This document shows, piece by piece, positions 24,735-34,500 of a stretch of DNA of 64,000 nucleotides (the first letter of the stretch is position 1; every line of letters starts with the position of its first letter). The notes under the pieces were generated by a model. The model was not told the origin of the DNA. It made no database searches and saw only the letters and a list, made by a program, of their open reading frames with translations. The translations under genes and the position numbers were made by a program. Where the stretch lies: the NCBI GenBank assembly GCA_963733765.1, contig CAVTEI010000003.1:1-64000 (forward strand), given 5' to 3'. This DNA is from DATKAS01 sp963733765. GTDB lineage: Bacteria > Actinomycetota > Acidimicrobiia > Acidimicrobiales > DATKAS01.

Positions 24735-25380
24735 TTAGCGGGCCCGTTCTGCGAGCGTGATTCGCCAGCGGAAGTTCGGCGCGATCGCCACTTGGTTGTC
24801 GACCGGAATGGAGTCGTTCGACCAACGACCCAAGTCCGGATGATGGCGCTCGAAGTACTCGCCGTACTTCATGTGGCGGTCGAGAAAGGCTGCCGAGCAC
24901 GCGAGATGCAACGCCGCCGGGTCGTCGCCGCTCGCGACGCCGCATACGACGTGCGAAGCCGGATGCTGGAACTCGGTGGGCCCTCCGTAGGCGAAGACGA
25001 CGACGCTGTCCGATGAGATCGCGCTGCAGATCGCCGCGATCTCAGCGGACGGGCTGAGCTTGTCGAGCGTGAACCTCTCTCCCGGGTCGCTAAACGCTTC
25101 CAGGATGCCTCCGATGAGGCGCACGGCCTCGTCGTAGCTCAACTCTGTAGCGCCCGCCCCGCCGAGGAACGCCGCCGGATCTGGGAGACGCGAGATCGCG
25201 CGATTCCGAATGCTCGCGAGTCACCCGCTTGCCCGTCAGCGCCTTGTACGCGTTCGCCTGCGTGTAGAGAAAGCAGGCTGAATCCAAGGGAGCCTGGAAG
25301 TAGATCTGCAGGCGCGCCGTCGGGTCGACCCACCGCGAAGGAAACTCCGCGGTCAAAGGCGACTCGTCCGCGTCGGGCAT
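24735..25380 (-). CDS. Hypothetical protein (one frame break)
   Basis: Not recognised. The N-terminal part from ATG 25380 reads MPDADESPLTAEFPSRWVDP, TARLQIYFQAPLDSACFLYT, ANAYKALTGKRVTREHS. A frame change near 25205 continues RNRAISRLPDPAAFLGGAGA and TELSYDEAVRLIGGILEAFS, then SSDSVVVFAYGGPTEF and a Trp-containing C-terminus NFRWRITLAERAR. Residue composition and continuity across the joint argue for one protein of about 215 residues. No signal peptide, membrane segment or catalytic motif is evident. Alone on its strand between arsR and a divergent nitroreductase gene. Confidence 0.55.
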
Positions 25381-25593
25381 CGCACACCGCTCCCCCTGGT
25401 TCCGCTTCACATCTAACCCTCGGGGCAGGGGCTAGACAACACTCGCACCCCGCCGTGCAAGCTCACCACCGCCGCCCGCGATCTGCCGGCACTCGGCACG
25501 CTGCTTCCCAAAGTCCCGCTCCGGTCCGGCGTTCAGGGACGCTGTCAGCCCGCCACGACGGCGCGACCACGGCGCTGTTCGTAAGGTGAGCCG

Positions 25594-26046
25594 ATGGGCC
25601 TCCCCGACGCGATCAAGGATCTCCAGATGCAGACCATGAACTTCGTTCACCGAAGTGTGCTCGCCGTGTCGGGCGGCCGGATCGGTCGGACCATGGGCAA
25701 CATGCCGGTCTATAAGGTCACCACGACGGGTCGTACCTCGGGCCAGCCCCGGACGGTGATGTTGACCGCCCCGGTCCGCGATGGCGACACCTTCGTGTTC
25801 GTGGCATCCAAGGGCGGCGATGACCGCGATCCGGACTGGTATCGCAACATGGTCGCCAACCCCGAGTTCACCATCGAACCCACCGACGGCAGCAGCCCGA
25901 CGACCCTCGTTGCCCGGACGGCGTCCGCCGAGGAGAAAGCCGAGCTCTGGCCACGGATCGTCTCGGCCTACAACGGCTATGGCGGGTATCAGCGCAAGAC
26001 CGACCGGGACATCCCCGTCGTGGTGGCTGAGCCGGCGGCGGGTTGA
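25594..26046 (+). CDS. Deazaflavin (F420)-dependent nitroreductase-family protein
   Basis: A 150-residue split-barrel protein of the Ddn/Rv3547 family. The hallmarks are VYKVTTTGRTSGQPRTVMLT (the TTGRxSG F420-binding region), FVFVASKGGDDRDPDWYRNM (GG...P.W..N) and PEFTIEP. It binds F420 and reduces quinones or activated nitro and enone compounds. Length matches the family. The ATG at 25594 begins MGLPDAIKDLQMQ. It implies that the host makes F420. No adjoining gene suggests a pathway. Confidence 0.92.
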   Translation: MGLPDAIKDLQMQTMNFVHRSVLAVSGGRIGRTMGNMPVYKVTTTGRTSGQPRTVMLTAPVRDGDTFVFVASKGGDDRDPDWYRNMVANPEFTIEPTDGSSPTTLVARTASAEEKAELWPRIVSAYNGYGGYQRKTDRDIPVVVAEPAAG

Positions 26047-26366
26047 CACCGGCGCCGGCCACAGCCGCCCCGCCACCGGAACGTGGCTGGGCCCGCGCGA
26101 ACGATCGTGGGCCTGCGACCACGTCATCGTCCCAGCGTTGGAGGGCACTCTCGCCGTGACTCGGCGCCGCGCGTTCTGTGACACCATCGAGATGGTCGTC
26201 ACACTGCGAGCAGATCGCCGAATCGGTCGCGCGCTCGGTCTGCGGTCTGGTTCGCACCACGACGGTGTTGAGTAGGTGCGATCGGGGCGCCGATGAGAAA
26301 TGGCGCCGGCAGTCGTCTGCGTACGGTCCGGTGAACGCGCGGCGCGCATCAAGGGAGAGCAACGAG
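26047..26366. other. Intergenic region, 320 bp
   Basis: No gene with coding character is visible between the nitroreductase and the DHFR-like gene. Open frames are Arg-rich shadows. AAGGGAGAG near 26351 is the ribosome-binding site of the downstream gene. Confidence 0.5.
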
Positions 26367-26936
26367 ATGAGACCACTTCGATACTCGATCAACGTCACGC
26401 TCGACGGCTGCTGCCATCACGAGGCAGGGCTCCCCCCGGACGAGGAGTCGATGCGCTACTGGACCGCTGAGATGGAACGAGCCGATGCCCTGCTGTTCGG
26501 CCGGGTGACCTACGAGATGATGGAGTCGGCGTGGCGGCAGCCGGCCACGGGCACGTGGCCTGACTGGATGGATGAGTGGGAGATCCCGTTCGCCGAGACC
26601 ATCGACCGGGCGAAGAAGTACGTCGTGTCGAGCACGCTGAGCGGGGTCGATTGGAATGCCGAACTGGTGCGAGGCGACTTGGGGCAAGCGGTTCAGCGGC
26701 TCAAGCAGGAGCCAGGCGAGGGCCTGTTCGTGGGTGGCGTGACGCTCCCCCTGGCGTTGGCAGATCTGGGACTGATCGACGAGTACGAGTTCCTTGTGCA
26801 GCCGGTCCTTGCCGGACACGGGCCGACGTTGCTCGCCGGTCTGCGCGAGCGCATCCAGCTCGAGCTCGTGGATCGCCATGAGTTCCGGTCGGGGGCGGTC
26901 GCCCTGCGATACCGGCCCACGCGAGTTACGGCTTGA
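26367..26936 (+). CDS. Dihydrofolate reductase-like (RibD C-terminal) protein
   Basis: A 189-residue protein of the DHFR/RibD-C superfamily: MRPLRYSINVTLDGCCHHEA, MERADALLFGRVTYEMMESA, KYVVSSTLSGVDWNAEL, GLFVGGVTLPLALADLGLID and VQPVLAGHG all match. These NADPH-dependent reductases are common in actinobacteria and are usually not housekeeping DHFR. The ATG at 26367 has AGGGAGAG upstream; the open frame extends further 5' without coding character. Substrate unknown. Confidence 0.9.
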   Translation: MRPLRYSINVTLDGCCHHEAGLPPDEESMRYWTAEMERADALLFGRVTYEMMESAWRQPATGTWPDWMDEWEIPFAETIDRAKKYVVSSTLSGVDWNAELVRGDLGQAVQRLKQEPGEGLFVGGVTLPLALADLGLIDEYEFLVQPVLAGHGPTLLAGLRERIQLELVDRHEFRSGAVALRYRPTRVTA

Positions 26937-27122
26937 CGTGATTTGTCCTGGCACGTTGGCCGCTGCCTCGCGACGGAACGACGGAACTGGTGCAACGGGT
27001 TGGGGAACAGAATTGCGCTCCGACGACATCGTTGTCCCCCTGGAAATCGGGAGCCCCGGTGGCGTATGCCGGTGACGTACCCGGGTCCCTCGACGATGGG
27101 AACACCAACCCCGCGACGTGCC

Positions 27123-27749
27123 TCACAAGCCGGCAGCGGCAGCTTCTTCGGACCCGAACTCCTTGCGGTGCCACCGCAGCACGCGGGCGTCAATGTCGAC
27201 GATGAGCCACCAGCTCGCCGCATCGCGAGGGTTGCCGCAGACCGCCCCCGGGTTGGCCATGCAGGCGCCCGCCGCGAGCCAGTCGTAAGACTCGCCGGGG
27301 ACGGGCCGCATCGCGCGCGTAGCGGCGCCGTCGTAGGCGAAGAGCGCCGGTTCATGCGTATGGCCGACGAGTCCGAGCGAGCCCAGGGGGCGGCCGGGCA
27401 GGATTCTGGCGGCAGACGCCTCGGTGAGGAACCCGAGCAGGGGGTGGCGCGGCGAGCCGTGCCAGCAGTCGATGCCGTGACGGCTGGCGATTGCGCGGCT
27501 CGACAACCTGAACACGTCGCGTCCGCGGGCGACGACCCGGTCTGGTCCGAGCGCCCAGGCGTCGTGGTTTCCCGCGATGAGTAGGTCGAGTTGGCGAGCC
27601 GCGCCTAATAGCTCAGCCGTGGGCGGCTCGCCTCCGACCAGATCACCGAGGCACCAGCGTTCGTCGACCCCGGCTGCTGCCATGGCGCCGAGCACAGCCA
27701 GGAGCCGGTCATGGCGACCGTGCACGTCGGAGCAAACGCCGATCCTCAC
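27123..27749 (-). CDS. Metallophosphoesterase (YfcE/MJ0936-like)
   Basis: A 208-residue calcineurin-like phosphoesterase with all metal-binding blocks: MRIGVCSDVHGRHDRL (D-x-H), RWCLGDLVGG (GDxxG), LLIAGNHDAW (GNHD), CWHGSPRHP (xHG) and LGLVGHTHEP (GHTH). Length and motif spacing suggest a small phosphodiesterase acting on nucleotides or phosphate esters in the cytoplasm. The ATG at 27749 begins the first strand directly. No partner gene is apparent. Confidence 0.93.
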   Translation of the reverse strand: MRIGVCSDVHGRHDRLLAVLGAMAAAGVDERWCLGDLVGGEPPTAELLGAARQLDLLIAGNHDAWALGPDRVVARGRDVFRLSSRAIASRHGIDCWHGSPRHPLLGFLTEASAARILPGRPLGSLGLVGHTHEPALFAYDGAATRAMRPVPGESYDWLAAGACMANPGAVCGNPRDAASWWLIVDIDARVLRWHRKEFGSEEAAAAGL

Positions 27750-28078
27750 CCGAGCATCATTCTGGCTTGCTCCACCTGAAGGTTGGCTTGTTCCGACTGA
27801 AGGCCGTCGTGCATCCTCGACGCCCCTGCGTGCTCACTCATCGCGCCGGATGACCACGCGTCGCGGTCGCCACTCCCATCCGCGACAGAACGACGGCTCG
27901 GGTTGCACCACCAGCTCAGTCGGCTGTGCCGGAACGTGCGCCCATATCGCCGCAGGGCAGGCGCCTGAAAGTGCCGGGAGGTGACGCGCCAGATCGGCCG
28001 ATCGGTGTTTGACATGGTGCTTGTGATCGGGCGTACCGCGCTACGTGAGAAGGTCAGTCTCCTTGCGTCTGCGGCAGT
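27750..28078. other. Gene-poor stretch with a 21-bp tandem repeat
   Basis: 329 bp without a convincing gene. A two-copy direct repeat lies at 27764-27784 and 27785-27805 (GGCTTGYTCCRMCTGAAGG plus two bases). A minus-strand frame (27746-28015) would read it as LQSEQAN LQVEQAR, a possible heptad, but its remaining sequence lacks coding character and I do not call it. Confidence 0.5.
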
Positions 28079-28867
28079 TCAGGCGGGAGCTCCGGATGGT
28101 GACAGCGATCGCTGGAGGAAGCGTTCGACGTCGGTTCTCCAGAGCCAGACGGCATTGTTGAACACGCCGTGGCCGTCCCCGCGCTGTTCGCCGATGGTCT
28201 CGTAGATCCTCGTCTGGTGCGGCTTACCGAGTCGAGCAAGCTCCCCGCCAAGCACGTAGCTCGGTGTGAGATTGAAGTCGTCACCTGCTTGGATCAACAT
28301 CAACGGCACCTCACAAACGCCCATCGCGTCGAGCAGCACCGTTTGCAGCGCCGGCGCGTCCGGCCAGGTGATCGAGGGGCCAGCGAAGCTGATACCAGCT
28401 CGAAACGGCGCACGCCGACCGGCGGCGAGCATGACCATCACGCCGCCATAGGACGATCCGATCATCGCCACCCGGGCGGCGTCAACCAGCGCGTGCGCAC
28501 GCAGCCAGGTCAACGCGGCGACGGCATCGTCGCACTCGCCAGCGAGCGCCGCGGTGAGTTGCGGTCCCATCTCCGGGCTTCCCCAGGGAGCCGTGATCAA
28601 TGATTCCCAGAACGGCCCAGGGTTGTTGTTGTGACCCCGGCGAATCGCGACGAACACTGCGTGACCCATCGCGACCAGCGCTTCGATGCCCGGCTTTGCG
28701 GCCGGGAGCAGGCCGCCGCTGCCGTGATGGAACACGATCCCGGGAAACGGCCCAGGTCCGTGCGGGGCAACGAAGTATCCCTTCAGCGAGCGACCCGCGC
28801 TCTCATACGCAATAGTCGTCCACTCGCCGAACACCGATGGTTCGCCACCGTCCGGCGGGACCTCCAT
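28079..28867 (-). CDS. Dienelactone hydrolase-family alpha/beta hydrolase
   Basis: A 262-residue hydrolase. FPGIVFHHGSGGLL is the first loop, MIGSSYGGVMVML the nucleophile elbow (GSSYGG, Ser nucleophile), VPLMLIQAGDDFNLTP the acid and EQRGDGHGVFN the catalytic His. The long insertion AIRRGHNNNPGPFWESLI after strand 4 is typical of acyl-peptidase/dienelactone-like members. I take the ATG at 28867 (MEVPPDGGEP); the upstream open frame to 28975 is not conserved-looking. Substrate unknown. Confidence 0.88.
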   Translation of the reverse strand: MEVPPDGGEPSVFGEWTTIAYESAGRSLKGYFVAPHGPGPFPGIVFHHGSGGLLPAAKPGIEALVAMGHAVFVAIRRGHNNNPGPFWESLITAPWGSPEMGPQLTAALAGECDDAVAALTWLRAHALVDAARVAMIGSSYGGVMVMLAAGRRAPFRAGISFAGPSITWPDAPALQTVLLDAMGVCEVPLMLIQAGDDFNLTPSYVLGGELARLGKPHQTRIYETIGEQRGDGHGVFNNAVWLWRTDVERFLQRSLSPSGAPA

Positions 28868-29273
28868 GGCGCGGACTATATGAGCGAACCGCGCCCCGAG
28901 CTCCCGAAGTCCTGACGACGCCGAAGCGTCTGAGAGCGACAACGCGGATGGTTCCGACACCCTCGCCCCTAGCACTGAACTGCCGATCTGCTCGCGGTGT
29001 CGGGTGAGAGAGCGCAGGAAGAAGGGGGGAAATAGCCATTCGGCCTGCAGACCAAGCGCATACCGGGCATTCGGCGCTACCTGGGTTAGTCGCCTTCCCG
29101 GCGATCAGGGTCACCCAACCACGGGAGTGGCGCCGGGAACTGCACCCGTCATCAGAGGACCGCCGGCATGGCGCCGTAACGTCGGAGACCGTGGCGTTCT
29201 TAGACACTCCGCTACCGGACATGGGCGCAGCAGCAGCTGAGGCTTGGGGTATTCACAACTGGTCGCCCCAGCG
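28868..29273. other. Intergenic region, about 400 bp
   Basis: Divergent spacer between the hydrolase and the kinase-like gene. I see no repeat, gene remnant or clear promoter motif. Open frames here are short and Arg/Pro-rich. Confidence 0.45.
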
Positions 29274-30255
29274 ATGAAGGAGCCCGAGGCGGAGACGCAC
29301 TGGCTCGACCAGCACCGCGACCCGACGGAGGCTGCCGTCGTCTGGTCTCTGGCTGCCCAAGTCGTCGCCCAGCACGGCGGTGATCTCCGCGGGATGCGGC
29401 GGGCTCTCGGGATCTCGAACGCGACCTGGGTCGGTGGTGGCCTCGCCGTGCGGATCGCGAACACGTCAGTCGTCGACGGCATGGCCGCCGAGGTCGCGCT
29501 CGTGCGCGCGCTGCCGCCCGAGGTCGGACACCCGAAGATCCTCGGGGCGGGCACGATCGAGGGTCATGACTGGATCGTGACCGAGGAGGTTCGAGGCCAG
29601 AACCTGCACGAGGCGTGGCCCACGCTGACACCCGAGGAGCGGCGTCGAGCGATCCGCCAGCTGTGGGCGCGCGTGCGGGTCGTGCACGACGCCACGCCCT
29701 CGCTCCGTCTGCTCGTCGGATCGCACGCGGGCTTCATACCGGCAACAGCTGACGACGCCACGGCCGCAGCCGATCGCGTCAGTGCTGCGTTGGGTCTGCC
29801 GGATGTGCAGCGGTCGCGGTTCCACGAGATCATCGGCGACTACTACCGAGCCGCGCCCGTCGTCGAGCAGGTCGTCAACCACGGCGACCTCGCGCTGATG
29901 AACGCGCTGTGGGACGGCGAGGTGGTCGCCCTCCTCGACTTCGAGTTCGCCGTGCTGGGCCCGGTGGAGATCGACCTGTGCCGGTTGGTGTGCGAGGCCC
30001 TCGTGTCCGAGGATGGGCAGCGGTCCGACAACGACGCCGGCGCCGGCCGCGTTCGCCATCGCAGCTCGTGAACGGGATCCAGTCCACGGTCGCGCGCTGC
30101 TCCTGGGCGCCGCGGTGCTCGACCAGCTCCGCGATCTCGAGATCTGGCTCGGCCGCGACCGGACCGAGGACCGGTTCGAAGATTGGCGCCCGGACCGGCT
30201 GCTCACCGGCTTGCTCGAGACCGACGGCGGCTACCTCGAACCCGCGCTGACATGA
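29274..30255 (+). CDS. Aminoglycoside phosphotransferase-family protein (one frame break)
   Basis: An APH-fold kinase of about 326 residues. MRRALGISNATWVGGGLAVR is the nucleotide loop, VNHGDLALMNALWDGEVVAL the Brenner catalytic motif (H-G-D...N), and LLDFEFAVLGPVEIDL the DFE metal motif that replaces DxD. The first 260 residues are one frame; a break near 30030 leads to the C-terminal helices ALLLGAAVLDQLRDLEIWLG and RPDRLLTGLLETDGG, ending at 30255. ATG 29274 (MKEPEAE) is preferred to the more upstream ATG. The phospho-acceptor is probably a small metabolite; resistance should not be assumed. Confidence 0.83.
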
Positions 30256-30385
30256 GCCGCAGGTCCTCCGTCGGGCGCGGCGACCTTGAGCAGGTGGGTC
30301 AGACGGCACTCGCTACGGCGCCGCGTGACTCGTAAGACCGCGAGATCGGGCTCGCTGGGGTAGCCCAGAAGTGCCTTACGGGGGC

Positions 30386-30425
30386 ACCCACCGGCCGAGG
30401 CCACGAGTCACGGCCGGAGCTGCGC
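30386..30425. repeat. 40-bp direct repeat, copy 1
   Basis: ACCCACCGGCCGAGGCCACG followed by AGTCACGGCCGGAGCTGCGC. It matches 30904-30943 at 39 of 40 positions. The minus strand still reads DLAQLRP plus a stop, like the 3' end of the DinB-like gene within copy 2. Confidence 0.9.
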
Positions 30426-30427
30426 GA

Positions 30428-30479
30428 GGTCGCGGACGGGGCGGACGCGTTTCTCCACCACAACGACCTCGAGCCGTAG
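30428..30479 (+). pseudogene. 3' fragment of an alpha/beta-hydrolase gene
   Basis: The plus strand reads EVADGADAFLHHNDLEP and a TAG at 30477-30479. This matches the end of the intact hydrolase at 21215-22063 (EVADVADAFLHRNDLKP, stop) almost base for base. The fragment is fused directly to direct-repeat copy 1 at the shared GCGCGAGGTCGC, so it is a recombination scar with no upstream gene. Confidence 0.8.
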
Positions 30480-30489
30480 CGGCGTCGGC

Positions 30490-30891
30490 TCAGAAGTCGC
30501 GCGACGACAGCACGCAGAACTCGTTGCCCTCGGGATCGGCGAGGACCTCGAACCCCGCGTCGTCGGGCTGACCAACGTTGATCTTCGTCGCGCCCATGTC
30601 GAGTAGCCGCTTGATCTCCGCATCGCGATCGTCGCTGATGTGCGGCGCGAGGTCGATGTGGAGCCGGTTCTTCACCGTCTTGCCCTCGGGCACAGGCACG
30701 AACACGAGCCCCGGACCGATCTGCTCCCACGGTGTCGATTTCGCCGCCTCGACCGACGCGTGTTGCGGCACGATCACGACTTCGTCCTCGGACTCGTAGA
30801 CCTTCTTCCAGCCGAGCGCGTCAGCCCACCACTGCGCCTGGGCCTTGGTGTCCCGGCAGTCGACCACGATCGTGTACCAACGAAGCGCCAT
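30490..30891 (-). CDS. VOC-family protein
   Basis: A 133-residue single-module VOC protein: MALRWYTIVVDCRDTKAQAQ, WWADALGWKKVYESEDEVVI, LVFVPVPEGKTVKNRLHIDL (metal-type His in LHIDL) and PEGNEFCVLSSRDF. The start ATG at 30891 follows GGGAC and fits the family; the frame continues upstream over the adjacent DinB-like gene. The gene is bracketed by the 40-bp direct repeats. It follows the DinB-like gene on the same strand by about 35 bp, so the two are probably one operon. Confidence 0.88.
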   Translation of the reverse strand: MALRWYTIVVDCRDTKAQAQWWADALGWKKVYESEDEVVIVPQHASVEAAKSTPWEQIGPGLVFVPVPEGKTVKNRLHIDLAPHISDDRDAEIKRLLDMGATKINVGQPDDAGFEVLADPEGNEFCVLSSRDF

Positions 30892-30903
30892 GTCCCGGAC
30901 CGT

Positions 30904-30943
30904 ACCCACCGGCGGAGGCCACGAGTCACGGCCGGAGCTGCGC
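30904..30943. repeat. 40-bp direct repeat, copy 2
   Basis: Second copy of the repeat at 30386-30425, one mismatch. It spans the 3' end and stop of the DinB-like gene and the spacer before the VOC gene, so this is the ancestral context. Confidence 0.9.
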
Positions 30944-31439
30944 CAGCCCCCGTTCGACGTCATCCAAGTGATGGAGCGCGTCGTGCAGGGCGTGCTCGAG
31001 CATGCGCCGCACTTCGACCCGGTCATCGCCAAGGGTGATGCCTCGCGACCAGGCCGACGTGCCCTGCGTCCTCTGCCAGGGCCGCGAGCCGCGATGCCTG
31101 CGTCTCGATCTCGCCCGCGACCACTCCGACTTTTGCATCGCCGTACGCCACCGCGGCGGCATCCGCCAAGCCGGGGTCGACCGGTGGGAGCACCGGCTCC
31201 GTTCCGGTGAGCGCCTCCTTCACCCCGTACACGTGGAGGGCGACGATGTCACGGGTGTGCTCGGCGTACTCGATCGCCGACCACACCTCGGGCGCCGGCC
31301 GCATCCGCAGCTCGGAACCAGCCGATTCGAGCAGTGCACGCCACTGCGATCCGAGTGATCGCAGTGACGCCAACAGCTCCGGGTCGTCATACGTCGCGCC
31401 GTCGAACCGGCACGCGTCGCACCGTTCATGATCGGGCAC
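30926..31439 (-). CDS. DinB-like protein with N-terminal CxxC (one frame break)
   Basis: About 171 residues. The N-terminus MPDHERCDACRFDGATYDDP has the CxxC seen in the relative at 20634. VWSAIEYAEHTRDIVALHVY supplies the first helix His. The frame breaks near 31040 and continues GDDRVEVRRMLEHALHDALH and HLDDVERGLAQLRP, the last helix with the second metal-site His residues. Stop at 30926-30928. The fold is a four-helix bundle usually holding Zn or Ni. Genes of this kind are often next to small VOC proteins, as here. Biochemistry unknown. Confidence 0.78.
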
Positions 31440-31507
31440 CGGGCCATTGTTGTTCTCTTGGCGCCGCGGGGTCGCCGGGCCCGCCGCGCCAAGAAAACCA
31501 GCGGGGG

Positions 31508-34500
31508 CTAGGTGTTGGGGCCGCGGGTGATGCGGCCCTCCACCTGCGGGTTGACCGGTGAGTTCGCGGTGATGTAGTCGATCGCCACCGTGAGCAGATC
31601 GTCGCCGGGCTGGGCGACGTTCGTCCCCTGGGCGAACACGGTGTAGCCGTCACCGCCCGTGTACATGAAGTCGTTCGTCACGAAACGAACCGAGTCGGTG
31701 GGCCCGATCGGCACATCCGTACCGGTTGCCGTCTTGAACATCGAATCGATCACCGGGACCAAACCGGCGCAGTGATACGTCACCTTGAGCCCGGAGATCT
31801 GCGGGAAGCGCCCGGTGTTGATCGCGATGTTGCACACCGCGCTGAACCCGTTGACGAACGCCTCCTGCAGCTGCGCACCGGTGAGCGTGATGATCGTCGT
31901 GCGGTTGCCGAACGGCAGCACCCCGAACATCTCGCCCCAGGTGATCTCGCCCGGCTGCTCGCCGGCGCTCGGCGGCGTGAACGGCAGGTTCTGGCGGAGC
32001 CCGCCAGAGTTCGTCAGCGCGCCGTCGACACCCGGATACTTCAGCCGCATCGCGTCCGCGACGAGGTTGCCCATCTCGGATTCGGCGTCACGGTTCGGTG
32101 CCCGGGTGATGTCGTCCACCTGCGTCCCGATGACCTGGTTGCGCAGAACGGCCGTCTCGTCGTTTGCCTTCTGGACGATCGCCTGCACGTCGGCACGCGG
32201 GGCGACGCCGAGGGTCTTGGCGACGCGCGTCGCACCACCAGCCCAGTCGACGTCGTTCCCCTGCACCATCAGCTGCACGACCGAGTAGCTCGCGCCCGCG
32301 TTGATGCCCTCGACGACGAGGATGTGGCCGCGCATCAGGTTCGACACGCGGTGGGTGTGACCGGCGATGATCACGTCGACCGTCGTTCCTTGCAGCGCGT
32401 CGGCGATGGGAAGGATCGGCCCGTCCCACGGCACGCCCGCCGCGTTGCCTATCGGGTTCTGCCCGACCGCCGTGCCCTGGTGGATCACGACCACCTGCAC
32501 TTGCACACCCTGCTTGCGCAGCCGCTCGGACTCCTCGGCGATCCGCTTGGCCTCGTCGAGGAACAGCAGGCCCTCGGTGTTGCCCGCGGCCACGATCTCG
32601 GGCGTGCTCTGCAGCTCGGCGCCGATGACGCCGACCCGCACGCCGTTCACCGTGAACACCGGCGAGGGATCGACGAACGGCGGCGCCAGACCGGTTGCCT
32701 CCTCCACGATGTTCACCGCGAGCCACGGGTAGTTCGCCACGGCCTGCTGCGTGATGATGCGCGTCACGCCGTAGTCGAACTCGTGGTTGCCGAACGAGGT
32801 GGCATCGAGGCCCCATGCGTTCTCCACTTCGATTGTCGGCATGTCTTGCAGCAATGCCGAGTTCGGTGGCGATGCGCCGACGTTGTCGCCGGCCGCGAGC
32901 AGCAAGCCCTCGCCACCCAGCGATGCGAACTCCTCGTCGAACATCGTCGCGAGCTGTGCGGCGCCGCCCACCGGGATGTTGCGGCCGTCGAACAGCATCG
33001 TCGTCGGATCGAGCTGCCCGTGGAAGTCGTTCAGCCCGATGATGTTCACCGGCCGAGTGAAGCCGCCCAGCCAGAACACGTCGGTGAGCACGCGGCCCTG
33101 GCTGTGCTGGGGCTCGGGGATGCCGAGCAGGTAGGCGAGCGTCGGCGCGAGGTCGATCGAACGGGCCTCGACCTGGTGGAAGAGCCGAATGCCCTGTCCG
33201 CCGGCGAGGAACGTCGCCCGCATGTTCACGTTCGCGTTCAGATCCTGGAGATCGGGCACGTAGCCGTGCTGACCGAAGAAGTGCGACGGCGCGACGAGCT
33301 CGCCCGGCGTCTCCGCGTCGAATTGGTACGGCGGATGCGCGAACACGACGAGGTCACCTGTGCGCGTCGGATGGGCCATGTCCGTCGTCGTTCCCGGCCC
33401 GTTCGGGATGTAACGGGCTTCGGCCTTCGTGAACGCGCGGTCGATGACCTTCCAGCCTTCCGCCGCGCCGTCACCGTTCCAGTCATGCGTGTCTGTCAGG
33501 CCGAGGTACGCCGCTTTGATCTCCGCCACCTTGGCGTCGACCATGTCCGCGGGGATCTGCTTGATCGTGCTGCTCACCCCCGGTGCCGGGTCTCGACCGG
33601 CGACGTTCAGATAGATCTGCAGCGCACCACCCGCCCAGCAGGCCTTCGCGCTGCCGATCGTCTCACCGGTCGCGGGGCGGCAATTCGAAGTCTGGTTCGC
33701 CGACAGCAACCCGAGCTGCTTCAGCGGTTCGCTCGCATCGACCGCCAGGAACTGCGGTGCGAAGCCGTGATCGGAAGACACGAACGTCGTCGGGTTGAAG
33801 CCGATCAACCGGCGGGCCTTGGCCAACACCGCGTCGGCCTCGCGATAGGCGTCGCGGATGAAGCCCTCGCGCTGGCGCACACGTCCGTCGGGTACGCCGT
33901 TGAGATCCACGTCGTCGTACGCGGGGTTCGGCGCGCCACCGGGAACCGTCTGGGTGATGAGACCGAGGAACTGATGCTGGAACTCGTCGGTCGTCGGCAT
34001 GCCGACCATCAGGAGGTCGGGTTGGTACTTGTTCGCCACGTACTCGAGCATCGGCACGTGCGCGGTCGACCAGTACTTCCCCTGCTCGACGTAGGTCTCC
34101 TCGCTCACGACACCGGCCTCGAGCACCGCGAAGTCCGCCGCGGTCGACGTCGGGAACCGCTGGGCGAGGAACTCGTCGAACGTGCCGGTGAACCCCGGCT
34201 CTCCGGTCCAGCTCGGCCACGTCGCGATCGCGCGGCTCACGGAGGTGTGGAACAGGCGCACGCGCGACAGGTCGGACGACAGCACCTCGACCTTCACGAG
34301 GAACCCGGCGGTCTTCCCCTCCAGCGCGCCGCCCACGATCTTGACCTTCACGTCTGCTGTCTCGCCCTGGCGCAGGTTCGCGACGGCGTCCGCCGCGTCC
34401 TTCGAGCGCGAGAACAGCACCCGGTCGTAGTCAGTTCGGCGGTTGTTCGTGCTGTCGTAGATGTACGCGTTGAGGCCGTACTTGTCGACGCCGAAGTCGA

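Noticed and set aside
26047..26366. Plus-strand extension of the DHFR-like gene to 26178
   Set aside because: The first 63 codons lack homology character and AGGGAGAG sits directly in front of the ATG at 26367.
27746..28015. Minus-strand frame with a two-heptad LQxEQA repeat
   Set aside because: Only the 21-bp repeat is notable; the rest is Arg/Ser/Trp-rich and no ribosome-binding site precedes it.
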